NCBI GenBank assembly: GCA_016946835.1 | Contig: JACVTC010000107.1 | Span: forward strand, 453,501-517,500 | Length of the DNA stretch: 64,000 nt | Reading direction: 5' to 3' | Source: Neocallimastix lanati (nom. inval.) | Lineage: Eukaryota; Neocallimastigomycota; Neocallimastigomycetes; Neocallimastigales; Neocallimastigaceae | In this document: piece after piece, positions 23,527 through 32,888 of the stretch | Position numbering within the stretch: the stretch's first letter is position 1 | Layout of the letters: the number at the start of each line of letters is the position of its first letter | Notes under the pieces: generated by a model | Database searches by the model: none | What the model was told of the DNA's origin: nothing | The model's input: only the letters and a program-made list of their open reading frames with translations | Made by a program: the position numbers and the translations under genes

Positions 23527-23611
23527 TATATCTAAATATTTATTTATTTATTTATTATTATTTAGTTATTTATTATTTATTATTTATGTATTTATTTATT
23601 TATTTATTATT

Positions 23612-23647
<36 letters not shown>

Positions 23648-23664
23648 TAGTTATTTAGTTATTT

Positions 23665-23696
<32 letters not shown>

Positions 23697-24040
23697 GTTG
23701 GTTGGTTGGTTATTTATATATTTATGTATTTAGTTATTTAGTTATTTAGTTATTTATTGATTACTATTTATTTGTTTATTTTTTATAATTAATATTTATT
23801 TATTCATTAATATCATATATTCATTTATTATTTATTTAATTAATATTAATTTATTTAATATTTATATTTAAATTAGCTATCTATATAGTTATTCATTCAT
23901 TTAATTTAATATTTAATTATTACATAATTAATATATTTATTTATTGTTTATTTATTTATTTATGTATTTATTTATTGTTTATTTATTTATTTATTGTTTA
24001 TTTATGTATTTATTTATTTATATTAATTTATTTATTTATA
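23527..24040. repeat. TTTA-type tetranucleotide array
   Basis: A TTTATTTATTTA array with variants TTTAG, TTTGTTTA, TTGGTTGG and ATT interruptions, about 500 bp. No gene. Confidence 0.85.
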
Positions 24041-24117
24041 ACATAATATAATGATGATTTTTAAAAGTCAAAAAAAAGGCCTGTTAAGAAAATTAAAAAA
24101 ATAAAAAAAAAAATAAA

Positions 24118-24262
24118 TAAAAAATAAAAAACTAGATGAAATCAAACCTAGAATTTTTTTTTTTAATCCCTTAACCGGTATCCCTCCCTCTAAAAAATAA
24201 AAAACTAGATGAAATCAAACCTAGAATTTTTTTTTTAATCCCTTAACCGGTATCCCTCCCTC
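24118..24262. repeat. 72/73-bp tandem duplication
   Basis: Two head-to-tail copies (24118-24190 and 24191-24262) contain AACTAGATGAAATCAAACCT, a T run, then CCCTTAACCGGTATCCCTCC. They are identical except for one T in the homopolymer (11 versus 10). This is a very recent duplication of a higher-complexity sequence. Confidence 0.9.
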
Positions 24263-24975
24263 CTCCACATTTTCTAAAAAATTTTTTTTTTTTATTTTTT
24301 TTTTTTTTTTTTTGAATGAGGTGAACCCATAACAATTCAACCAACCCTACAAACCATTCACCCAAATAATTATTTTTGTTTTTTTTTTTTTTGTTTTTTT
24401 TTTTTGTTTTTGTGTTCTATGTCTTTGTCTATGTCTATGTCTTTGTCTGTGTTGATTCTAAAGGGAGGGAGGGAGGGACAGATGATGAACAAAAAAAAAA
24501 AAAAAAAAAATGAAACTAAAAAAGAGTAAAGTCATGAAGAAGAAGGAAGAAGGAAGAAGGAAGAAGGAAGAAGGAAGAAGGAAGAAGTGAACTTCATCAA
24601 CTCTGTGATAGTTGGTTGTTTTTTTTTTTAGAAATCATTTGATCATTTTTTAGTTGTTGTTTTTTTTTTTTTTTTTCTCTTTCTCTTTTTCTCCCTCTCT
24701 CTCTCTCTAAAAAGGTTGTTTCAGAGCATCATCATCAGAAAAAAAAAAAAGTAATCATCTTCACTTCTTTGAAGGGATTGAAGGAGAGAAAGAGAGAAAG
24801 AGAGAGTGTGTGTGTGTGTCAACTAATCAGATAAATTTCAAAAATTTAATAATTTAGTAATTTAGTAATTTAGTAATGTAGTAATTTAGTAATGTAGTAA
24901 TTTAGTAATTTAGTAATTTAGTGATTTAGTAATGTAGTAATTTAGTAATTTAATAATTAGTAATTACTATTACTA

Positions 24976-25022
<47 letters not shown>

Positions 25023-25260
25023 AAAAGAGAGAGGTTAAAGAGAGAGGGGAGATGGTTTAGTTGGCTGGTGGGTTAGTTGTTTGTTTGTTTGTTTGTTTTT
25101 TTGAATCCATCATTAAGTTTCCAAAAAAAAAAAAAAAAAAAAAAAAAAGGAAGGAGAAGGAAAAGCGGGGAAAGTGTGTATTGAGATTAGAGATTAGAGA
25201 TTAGAGATATGAAATAGAGATAAACTAATCTTAACATTCTAAATTGTTGTATCTGAATTG
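24263..25260. other. purine/pyrimidine-biased, microsatellite-rich stretch
   Basis: No gene. Contents in order are a short C-rich non-repetitive patch (about 24320-24367, ACAATTCAACCAACCCTACA), TCTATGTCTTTG repeats near 24417-24450, GGGA repeats near 24462-24476, and (AAGAAGG)n at 24536-24587. CT and AGAG tracts, a GTGTGTGTGTG run near 24806, (TAATTTAG)n, and AGAGATT repeats near 25180-25205 follow. Confidence 0.7.
24846..24965. repeat. (TAATTTAG)n octamer array
   Basis: About 14 tandem 8-bp units AATTTAGT with point variants AATGTAGT and GATTTAGT. Confidence 0.9.
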
Positions 25261-25283
25261 TTAGAGATCATCATGTACGTACG

Positions 25284-25420
25284 AAAGGAAGAAAAAAAGA
25301 AAGAAAGGAAGAAAGGAAGAAAGGAAGAAAGGAAGAAAAAAAGAAAAAAAGAAAGAAAGAAAGAAAGAAAGAAAAAAAGAAAAAAAGAAAGAAAAAAAGA
25401 AAAAAAGAAAGGAAGGAAGG

Positions 25421-25455
<35 letters not shown>
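25284..25455. repeat. (GAAA/GGAA)n purine tract followed by (TA)n
   Basis: About 130 bp of GAAAGAAAGGAAG-type purine repeat is followed by TATATA repeats. It generates Lys/Arg-rich ORFs on the + strand and Phe-rich ORFs on the - strand, which I treat as repeat artefacts. Confidence 0.9.
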
Positions 25456-25458
<3 letters not shown>

Positions 25459-25600
25459 CATATTTAAGATTATAAGTTTTTTTTTTTTTTTTAAGAAGAA
25501 GAAGCAAAAAAAGAAGAATTAGCCCAATTTCTACCAAGAAATAGCATTCAATACCATGAAATTGAAATTTGGAGGTTTTATTTAGTGATCGAGAGGAACA

Positions 25601-25658
<58 letters not shown>
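25601..25658. repeat. very long A homopolymer
   Basis: An uninterrupted run of nearly 60 A. Similar long A runs occur at about 26468-26510 and 29937-29987. Confidence 0.9.
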
Positions 25659-25660
<2 letters not shown>

Positions 25661-25707
25661 TATTCTCTATTTAGGGGATTCTGATCTCTTTTAGTAGAGA
25701 GAGACTT

Positions 25708-25900
25708 CATTTTCATTTTCATTATCTTTTTTATTTTCATTTTTATTTTCATTTTCATTTTCATTTTCATATTCATTTTCATTTTCATTTTCATTATCTT
25801 TTTTATTTTCATTTTTATTTTCATTTTCATATTCATTTTCATATTCATTTTCATTTTCATTTTCATTATCTTTTTTATTTTCTTTTTCTTTTTCATTTTC
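25708..25900. repeat. (TTTTCA)n hexamer array with higher-order TTATCTTTTTTA units
   Basis: TTTTCATTTTCA hexamers are broken at regular intervals by ATTATCTTTTTTATTTTC. This gives a roughly 75-80-bp higher-order period repeated about 2.5 times. Confidence 0.85.
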
Positions 25901-26039
25901 TCTTTTTTTTTTTTTTTTTTGGTTACCCTTAAATTAAAGTGATTTTTTTCATTGTCTCGCTATCATTTTTTGTAAAATTTTTGAATTTTTGATGTCAATA
26001 AGGGAATCCAAAAATAAAAAATTAAAAAAAAAAAAAAAA

Positions 26040-26464
26040 AAAAACTATATCCGAAACTGCCCTCAAATCATAATCATTTTGATAGCTGTTTTTTTTTTTT
26101 TTTTTTATGATTACTAAAAAAAAAAAAAAAAAAAACTGTAACCAAAAACCTCTATCAAATAACTAATGTTTTTTTTTTTTTTTTTTTTTTGAGTGTAGTT
26201 AGTTTTTTTTAGTATAAAAAAACATCCCATCCAAAAACTCAATATCGGAAAACCAAACTGCATTTACGTGCAGATATGCTTATGATAGTATTATTATTAT
26301 TATTATTGCAATAAATAGCAATATAGCAGCAAGCAAATAAGATGAAATTCAGATGAGTTTTATGTTAAATAAAATATGTGTGTTATGTGTATGCATTATC
26401 ATCATCTCAGTACATATTCATTTACAGCTATTTATAAAACTTGTTATATTTTAACTAAAATAAA

Positions 26465-26511
<47 letters not shown>

Positions 26512-26983
26512 ACTCATATATTAATATTAATGCTAATATCACGACTATTTAGCAGATATGTGATATATATGACGTTTTTTTTTCATCAAAAATACATTGT
26601 AATATCAAAAAATCACGTGATTGGGATATTTAGGTACTGATTGACCCAAAAAAACCTGTCCAAAACCACTATCAAATATCAAGTATTAAACTAGTTCTAA
26701 CAGATATTTATTGGATTGGATTGGATTAATAATAGAATAGCTTGCTGTATTGTGTGATATTAAAATACTACATTTAGAGTTATTTTATAATTATTATGCA
26801 TTTGATCAGTTGATTTTGATAGTAGTTTTGGATTAGGAATTAGTATCAAGCAGCATACCAATGCATATGTGATTACTGCTTCGCTTTATACTGTTTTTTT
26901 TTTTTGCTTCAATTTGTACTAAAAATACACATAATATAAAATGTCATGTGATTTTCAGAATATATATATAATGATGCAAAAAA
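26040..26983. other. non-coding flank with dispersed CTATCAAA motif repeats
   Basis: No ORF of note. This stretch is less monotonous than its surroundings. Related short blocks recur: AACTGCCCTCAAATCATAAT near 26056, ACCTCTATCAAATAACTAAT near 26147, and CCAAAACCACTATCAAATAT near 26660. An inverted match, TTTTGATAGTAGTTTTGG, lies near 26815. A 12-bp palindrome AATCACGTGATT lies near 26611. It may be an old, decayed inverted-repeat element next to the LTR element. No regulatory role can be assigned. Confidence 0.4.
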
Positions 26984-27365
26984 TGATATGCGGGACTTTT
27001 ATGTGCAATAATTTATAAGCAGTGGGTTTTAAATAATGGTAGTTTAGTAAATTTTATTAATAAAATTATAATATTCGTACAATTAAAATAATAATTCTAA
27101 TTCCTAAAAATTTACAAGAGAGTTCTCTATTTCTAATATAAATAATTTAATTTATAAGAAATAAGTAATATATTAATTATATATTCTAATATATAGAACT
27201 ATATAATTTTTATATGAAATAAAGTATTATAATTATTATAATTATAATAATACATATTGAAATAAAATAAAATAAAATAATTATTATCAAAAAGATATAA
27301 ATTTAATATTTAATAATTATTATTAAATATACAAATATGTTACTACACATATTTGTTTTATATCA
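26984..27365 (-). repeat. 3' LTR of the gag-only element
   Basis: This is the 382-bp direct copy of 29480-29861; I see no difference between the two. On the - strand it is preceded by AGCAAGGGAATTTC, whose AAGGGAA core is a weak candidate polypurine tract. Confidence 0.9.
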
Positions 27366-27455
27366 GAAATTCCCTTGCTAAAAATTAAACTATATATATA
27401 TTTTTTTAAAAGAAAATATAAGGTTTAATTAATATAAATAATAATTTTTAAAATT

Positions 27456-29090
27456 TTATTTTCTTTTGTATCTATAATTCCTAATTGTTCGTTTGGTATC
27501 AACGCGATTGTTACTATAAATAATAATATCCTTTAACGCGATCTCAGGTTTGGGCATCATTAATTTATTAATATTTATTTTATTTTTACCAATATTTTGA
27601 ATACCAATAGGTGGAATTTTAATATTCTTTTTAATTTTAATTTTTATTTCCTTATCACTATCTATATTTATAATTTTACTACAATCAATCTGGGAATTTT
27701 TATTATTAACTGAATACTTTTTATTTATACATTGCTCGTTATTATTATTATTTGGAATAATTTGAATATTGTTTATTTTTGAATTTTTATTATCAATAAT
27801 TTTTGATTCTTTAGTCAAACTACTGTTAATATTATCAACTTGTATGGATTCTTTAATACTTATTTCTTCATTTACATTTTTATTACAATTTTTCTTATAA
27901 ATTATATTTTTAGAATTCTCAATAATATCATTATTATCTTTATTCTTTTTACTATTTAAATTATTATCTTCATTATTATCAATAGTTTTAATTTTTATTG
28001 TTATAATATTATTAATTTCTATATTATTATTTTGAATTTTCTTAATATCATCATTACCATTGGAATTATTTTTATTTTCTTCTTTAGTAATTATACTATT
28101 ATTATTGGTTTCACATTTTCCATTATTAGCATTTCCTATTTTATTATTTCCTCTGAAATTATCCATTTTTAACGCGTTTAATTTATTTTGTTCTACATTT
28201 ACTGTTTTATCCAACGCGTCATTTTTATTATTGTTAATATTATTATTTGTAACCAAATTAGATATACTATTATTGACAATATTATTGATTGAATTATTAT
28301 TAATTACATTTTCATTAATATTATTAATATTGTTACTATCTTTATTTTTGTCATTTCCTGTATAATTATTGCCTTTATTACTATTATTAATTGTTGAATT
28401 ATTATTTAAATTTGGTATTAAAATTTTCCTTTTTCTTAAATTGTAAAAATTATTATTACTGTTATTATAATTTTCATTGCTAATACTTAAATTATTGTTA
28501 TTATCATTATTCATATTAAATCTTCTATAATTCCTAAAATTTCTCTGATTACTATTTCCACTCCATGTGTTAAATATATTATCATTATAATTCCTATAAT
28601 TACTATTAACAATGTATCCATTGTAGTTGTTGGAAGAACTGTTAATAGATATTCTATTATTTCCTTTATTCAATGAATTACTAAAGTTATTAATATATGT
28701 ATCCCCTGGTTGTATATTAGATGAATAATTTTTATAATTATTTAAACTTTTTTTATTTTTCCAGTGAGATTCTTGTAATATATTTTCATAATTGTTATTC
28801 CTTTGGTTTTCCCTCCAATATCTTTTTTTTATGAGAACAACACATTCATCTAAAGTAAGAGTTCTATTTACCTCTCTTACTTTTTCCATAATTACCTTTA
28901 CGATGTCATCTTCAGCAGCCATAATTATGTAACTAAATTTTTCTTCATCGGTAGTAATACCTTCCTTCTTAAACCAATCATTAATTTTAAACTTCCAAAT
29001 TTCAGCGTTTCTATTAGATCCAGTAATTCTTGGAAGGGACCCAGTGTCTACCCGATGGCCAGTAAAATTGTTATTTCTCATTGTTAACAA
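27456..29090 (-). CDS. gag-like protein of the LTR retrotransposon
   Basis: The product is 544 residues. Residues about 18-100 form a non-repetitive helical domain (AEIWKFKINDWFKKEGI, then DEEKFSYIIMAAEDDIV, then LDECVVLIKKRYW). It has the look of a retrotransposon gag capsid N-domain: a W/F-rich substrate-like start, a DEEKF helix, and a helix followed by a basic/aromatic KRYW. From about 105 to 480 the protein is Asn-rich low complexity. Residues about 480-544 are Lys/Ile-rich and basic, possibly nucleic-acid binding. No CCHC zinc knuckle is present, and the few Cys are scattered. Its position between two LTRs, 90 bp from the 3' LTR, supports a gag role. Four Ala codons use GCG in an AACGCG context, unusual for this DNA. 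Confidence 0.8.
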   Translation of the reverse strand: MLTMRNNNFTGHRVDTGSLPRITGSNRNAEIWKFKINDWFKKEGITTDEEKFSYIIMAAEDDIVKVIMEKVREVNRTLTLDECVVLIKKRYWRENQRNNNYENILQESHWKNKKSLNNYKNYSSNIQPGDTYINNFSNSLNKGNNRISINSSSNNYNGYIVNSNYRNYNDNIFNTWSGNSNQRNFRNYRRFNMNNDNNNNLSISNENYNNSNNNFYNLRKRKILIPNLNNNSTINNSNKGNNYTGNDKNKDSNNINNINENVINNNSINNIVNNSISNLVTNNNINNNKNDALDKTVNVEQNKLNALKMDNFRGNNKIGNANNGKCETNNNSIITKEENKNNSNGNDDIKKIQNNNIEINNIITIKIKTIDNNEDNNLNSKKNKDNNDIIENSKNIIYKKNCNKNVNEEISIKESIQVDNINSSLTKESKIIDNKNSKINNIQIIPNNNNNEQCINKKYSVNNKNSQIDCSKIINIDSDKEIKIKIKKNIKIPPIGIQNIGKNKININKLMMPKPEIALKDIIIYSNNRVDTKRTIRNYRYKRK

Positions 29091-29162
29091 TTAATTAATT
29101 AATAATAATAATAATAATGTTTCTTTATTAAAATTATATATTTTAAAAATTTATAAATAATT

Positions 29163-29194
<32 letters not shown>

Positions 29195-29456
29195 GAATAA
29201 TGATTAAATCTCCAAATATTAATATATTTTAAAACAATTTATTTTATCTATAATAAAATGAATGAAATAACTTATATTGTATAACTCTCTCTTCACCTAA
29301 GATAAAATAACTATAAACAACCAAAAAAAAATTATATCCTAAATTATTTCTTAAATAATATATTAATCCTAAATGAAAAGAAAGTGTAACGAATTTATAA
29401 ATAATTAATAAAATCACAAAACACCACTACTTATAAATTACTTTTTACACAGCACA

Positions 29457-29474
29457 TCCCCGATATCTCCACCA
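29457..29474 (-). other. candidate primer-binding site
   Basis: On the - strand, 5 nt after the 5' LTR end, the sequence reads TGGTGGAGATATCGGGGA. A PBS usually starts with TGG, complementary to the tRNA CCA end. The implied primer tRNA 3' end is ATATCTCC plus A plus CCA, a plausible acceptor-stem end. Which tRNA it is cannot be told without the genome's tRNA set. Confidence 0.55.
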
Positions 29475-29479
29475 ATTTT

Positions 29480-29861
29480 TGATATGCGGGACTTTTATGT
29501 GCAATAATTTATAAGCAGTGGGTTTTAAATAATGGTAGTTTAGTAAATTTTATTAATAAAATTATAATATTCGTACAATTAAAATAATAATTCTAATTCC
29601 TAAAAATTTACAAGAGAGTTCTCTATTTCTAATATAAATAATTTAATTTATAAGAAATAAGTAATATATTAATTATATATTCTAATATATAGAACTATAT
29701 AATTTTTATATGAAATAAAGTATTATAATTATTATAATTATAATAATACATATTGAAATAAAATAAAATAAAATAATTATTATCAAAAAGATATAAATTT
29801 AATATTTAATAATTATTATTAAATATACAAATATGTTACTACACATATTTGTTTTATATCA
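29480..29861 (-). repeat. 5' LTR of the gag-only element
   Basis: This is the 382-bp LTR upstream of the gag-like ORF in the - strand sense. It begins TGATATAAAACAAATATG on that strand and ends CCCGCATATCA. Near its start a small hairpin pairs ACAAATATG with CATATTTGT. It should contain the promoter; AT richness prevents a confident TATA choice. Confidence 0.9.
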
Positions 29862-29928
29862 AAAACATATCAACTATTCATACTTTTAATTACTTTTAAT
29901 ATATTGATTATGTTTGTATTATTTTATA

Positions 29929-29989
<61 letters not shown>

Positions 29990-30051
29990 AGTACTTATAA
30001 TTGTTATTTTACAATTATTATTCTATTTAATTTAGAATAGATATTAATAAT

Positions 30052-30110
<59 letters not shown>

Positions 30111-30407
30111 TAAATAATATAAAAATGAATAATTAAAATATATTCATTCCTAATTAATTAATAAAAAAATTTAGTAGTTATCAAAATTTTATTAAAATAT
30201 AATCATTTCTAATTAAAAAAAAAAAATTTTAAAGTGTAATAGTTAATTAGTAATAATAATAAAATGACACTTAATATTATAATGAAATAATACTTCTTTA
30301 TAATAATAAATGGATAATAAATAGCAATAAATGATAATAAATAGAAATAAATAATAATAAATTATCATTTACTATTATTCATTTAATAAAAAACATTAGA
30401 TAATAAT

Positions 30408-30456
<49 letters not shown>

Positions 30457-30604
30457 AAATATAATAAGACTATAATAAGATTAAAAGGATATAAATGTAT
30501 AACATTAAATATATATTAAATTATTAATATAATAATCATTTTTTAAATTATTAATATAAAAGTTGCTACATAAGCCAGTCCACTCAACGATAATATGACA
30601 CTAC

Positions 30605-30855
30605 TAAATTATAAATTTAATAATATTTTATTATAAATTTAAATACTATTTTTATGGATTTAGTTTATTATTTTATTAATTAATATTTTCAAACCAAACT
30701 TTTTAAAATTCAATTAATGTAATCTTTACATTATTTAAATATTAATTTTTATTTTCATTATTAAAACATTATTAAAACATATAAAATATATAATTATATC
30801 ATAATGTAAAGTATTTTTTGACTATTAACTTTATTAATAAATAATAATAATAATA
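30605..30855. repeat. dispersed repeat, copy 1
   Basis: About 250 bp related to 35905-36165. Shared landmarks in the same order are ATAATATTTTATT, TTTATTATTTTA-TTAAT, TTTTCAAACCA-AACTTTTTAAA, TTAATGTAAT-TTTACATTA, CATAATGTAAAGTATTTT and TATTAACTTTATTAAT. Both end in an (AAT)n tract. It is diverged, so an old repeat family, with no coding content. Confidence 0.7.
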
Positions 30856-30903
30856 AGTGGCTCTCTATACCAAAGTGTATTGATATTGATGTATTTGGAT
30901 TAA

Positions 30904-30938
30904 TGTACTTTGCCTAGAAAGAGGCAAAGAATAGTACA
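30904..30938. terminator. hairpin downstream of the chitin-binding gene
   Basis: TGTACTTTGCCT at 30904-30915 pairs with AGGCAAAG (30922-30929) and, after a 3-nt bulge, AGTACA (30933-30938). The loop is 6 nt. It lies about 160 bp past the stop of the - strand gene ending at 31098. Its role in 3'-end formation is only a guess; fungal genes do not use intrinsic terminators. Confidence 0.4.
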
Positions 30939-31097
30939 TACCAGAAAATAAATAATTTAAAAAAAAAATAAAAAATAAAAAATATATATATATATATATA
31001 TATTATTTTTATTATATTATATATACAAAATTTCAGTACTTCACTTAAGTTGATATTATTAGTGGTTAGATTAAAAAAATTTCAACTATAGAAAATA

Positions 31098-32024
31098 CTA
31101 ATATATAATACTATTATATATTAGTATGATAGACGCTAATGTAATGATTATATTTACGAAAGAGAAATGAATGATATTATTATTCCCATTGTTATTATAA
31201 TTATTGTCTGGAACTTCACCTTGACTACTATTATCTGTATCTGTATCTGTATTAGGGTTTTTAGATTGGCTATTATTGTTATTTTGTTCTTCATCTTGTC
31301 CTTCCTCTTCATCATCAAATTGAACACCATCATTCATTTCATTAGCATCAGGTTCCAAATATTCATCTTCATCTTCTTCATCCATTTCATTAGCATCAGG
31401 TTCAAAATATTCATCTTCATCCTCTTCATCCATTTCATTAGCTTCAGATTCCAAATAGTCGTCTTCATCCTCTTCATCTATTTCATTGGTTTCATATTCC
31501 CAATTGTCGAAAATCATATCAAGTGCTGATTCATCAATTAAATCCACATCTTCTCCAAAATCATTCGTTGAGTCGTCATTAATATCTTTTTCTGAGGAAA
31601 GGGGACTAATGGTATTATTCAAGTAAGAAATACTACTAATGGATAAGTTATTAAGTTTAATTCTTAATTTATCAACTAATTGGTAAACATGATTTTCAGT
31701 AATTTTCTTTATTCTTTTTTTTACAATTGGTATAATCTCTGGTTTAATGGTTATAGATTTATTGGTTTTGGGGTGTCCTACTAATTTTAAACAATGTTGA
31801 ACGAAATCATGACCATTATTTCTTAAGACATCGTAACTTCGTTTCTTACCTTCTTCTGAAAATATATTTTGAAGTTTAAATTTTTCATTAGGGAATCTTT
31901 TTCTGTCGATCAGACTATTCAGTTTCGCTGAAGATATTGCTGTCTTACCCCGATATTTACTTAGAGTATCCCAATCAATTAAGTCATATTGAAAATCACC
32001 ATCATTTATCCTTTTTTTCTCCAT
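31098..32024 (-). CDS. C-terminal segment of secreted chitin-binding/papain-like protein
   Basis: The open segment is 308 residues, very probably not an independent gene but the 3' part of the reading frame beginning at 32888. It is in the same frame as the N-terminal segment, and the segment between them is in another frame. Residues about 12-85 include WDTLSKYRGKTAISSAKLN and RSYDVLRNNGHDFVQHCLKL. The latter resembles the N-C-x-H-F-V signature of LRAT/PPPDE-type papain-fold domains, except that the expected Cys is Gly (codon GGT). A roughly 60-residue Lys/Ile stretch follows. Then come at least three acidic tandem repeats (EANEMDEEDEDEY type, about 185-235) and an Asn/Asp linker. The end is a hydrophobic tail (NIIITLASIILIYNSIIY) suggesting a GPI signal or membrane anchor. 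The domain assignment is an inference from short motifs. Confidence 0.65.
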   Translation of the reverse strand: MEKKRINDGDFQYDLIDWDTLSKYRGKTAISSAKLNSLIDRKRFPNEKFKLQNIFSEEGKKRSYDVLRNNGHDFVQHCLKLVGHPKTNKSITIKPEIIPIVKKRIKKITENHVYQLVDKLRIKLNNLSISSISYLNNTISPLSSEKDINDDSTNDFGEDVDLIDESALDMIFDNWEYETNEIDEEDEDDYLESEANEMDEEDEDEYFEPDANEMDEEDEDEYLEPDANEMNDGVQFDDEEEGQDEEQNNNNSQSKNPNTDTDTDNSSQGEVPDNNYNNNGNNNIIHFSFVNIIITLASIILIYNSIIY

Positions 32025-32415
32025 CTGGCCATAAATATACTCCTAATTCATCGTCATATTCTGTATATTCGTATACGTCACCCTCAATTTCAAAACATAC
32101 ATGCTTAAATCCTACTATTGCAAAAATATCATATAAAAAACTATCATTATCCGCTAATTTGTCTGTAATTTTTAAAGCAATATTTTTCTTATGAACAATA
32201 TTTCCTAGAAAACGGGTGGCTTTTATCTCTTTAGACCTATTTTGAATTTTGATTAAAAATGTTAAATCTCTTTGTCCAACTCTATAATTATATAATTTGG
32301 TTGGTGTAGTTGTTTCCTTGATAGTGGATTTCTTGGTAGTAGTTTTTTTTTTAGTAGTTTTTTTAGTAGTAGTTTTTTTTTTTTTTTAGTAGTTTTTTTG
32401 GTAGTAGTATCTTTA
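32010..32415 (-). CDS. frameshifted middle segment linking the two parts of the chitin-binding gene
   Basis: On the - strand, a third reading frame is open from the Thr/Lys linker (about 32400) to a TGA at about 32002. It starts with KTTTKKSTIKETTTPTK and continues through about 100 non-repetitive residues including RVGQRDLTFLIKIQNRSKE, GFKHVCFEIEGDVYEY and LGVYLWPDGE. It connects the two flanking ORFs if a run of 15 A (near 32373-32387) and a run of 7 A (32012-32018) are each shifted. The two shifts compensate, which is why the outer segments share a frame. The H in KHVCFEIEG is where LRAT/PPPDE-like domains carry their first His. The gene is either a fresh pseudogene or intact with homopolymer sequencing errors. 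Confidence 0.65.
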
Positions 32416-32888
32416 TTACATAAACCATACTTAGATTGACAACCTTTAGAAAGATTACAATGATTCTTAGTTACACCACACCAACCAGCTTTACTACAAC
32501 ATTCACCAGGTGGACAATTTAAGCCGTATGATTTACCACATTTTCCATCTGTAGATGTTGTTCTCGGTATGCAGCATACGAAGTTATTATTACCAGGACA
32601 TTTATTTGTAACGATATTACCTTTACATTCATCTTTGAAAGTACATACTCCATCAATATCATTTGAAGAACATTTAATTGTATCACAACATTTTATTGTA
32701 TTTTTATCATTGGGACAATTACCAATTGAAGTATTCCCGTTATATTGGGTACATTTACTTTCATAAAGACAAATTCCAGTAATTCCATTATTATAGCATT
32801 TACCATTTAATTCAGCAAATGCAGAAGGTAAAACTAAAGAGATTTGTAAAATGTTTAATATATGGTAGAGACGGTTTTGTACTCTCAT
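32262..32888 (-). CDS. secreted Cys-rich protein with CBM18 (hevein-type) chitin-binding domain, N-terminal part
   Basis: The open frame is 208 residues, of which the last 35 or so (LLLKKLLKKK onward) are a frameshift artefact after a 15-A run. Residues 1 to about 25 are a signal peptide (HILNILQISLVLPSAFAEL). Two related Cys modules follow: GKCYNNGITGICLYESKC with KCCDTIKC, and GVCTFKDEC with FVCCIP. A hevein/CBM18 domain lies at about 116-158 with CGKSYGLNCPPGECCSKAG, then WCGVTKNHC and the closing CQSKYGLC. The conserved ECCSxxGWCG core is intact. CBM18 binds chitin or GlcNAc oligomers; in fungi this suggests cell-wall attachment. A Thr/Lys linker then leads into the shifted middle segment. 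The start is set by the signal peptide; the T-rich run upstream is non-coding. Confidence 0.85.
   Translation of the reverse strand: MRVQNRLYHILNILQISLVLPSAFAELNGKCYNNGITGICLYESKCTQYNGNTSIGNCPNDKNTIKCCDTIKCSSNDIDGVCTFKDECKGNIVTNKCPGNNNFVCCIPRTTSTDGKCGKSYGLNCPPGECCSKAGWCGVTKNHCNLSKGCQSKYGLCNKDTTTKKTTKKKKKLLLKKLLKKKLLPRNPLSRKQLHQPNYIIIELDKEI

Larger units (their letters stand above)
26984..29861 (-). mobile_element. gag-only LTR retrotransposon (TR-GAG-like)
   Basis: The element is 2878 bp. Two direct repeats of 382 bp each start TGATAT and end ATATCA (canonical TG...CA with a short inverted end) and look identical over their whole length. They flank 2114 bp that holds a single ORF on the - strand. 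Read on that strand, the order is 5' LTR (29480-29861), candidate primer-binding site, 389-bp leader, gag-like ORF, 90 bp, 3' LTR (26984-27365). There is no room for, or trace of, protease, integrase, reverse transcriptase or RNase H. It must therefore depend on enzymes from another element. The immediate flanks are both AAAA, compatible with a 4-bp target duplication but not informative. Identical LTRs suggest a young insertion. Confidence 0.9.
29862..31097. other. gene-free flank between retroelement and chitin-binding gene
   Basis: No gene is seen. The stretch contains a long A run (about 29937-29987), (AAT)n at about 30055-30112, (AT)n at about 30411-30449, a dispersed repeat (30605-30855) and a hairpin (30904-30938), which are listed separately. 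Confidence 0.6.

Noticed and set aside
25258-25896. Lys-rich, Phe-rich and Met/Lys-rich ORFs
   Set aside because: Translation of GAAA and TTTTCA microsatellites.
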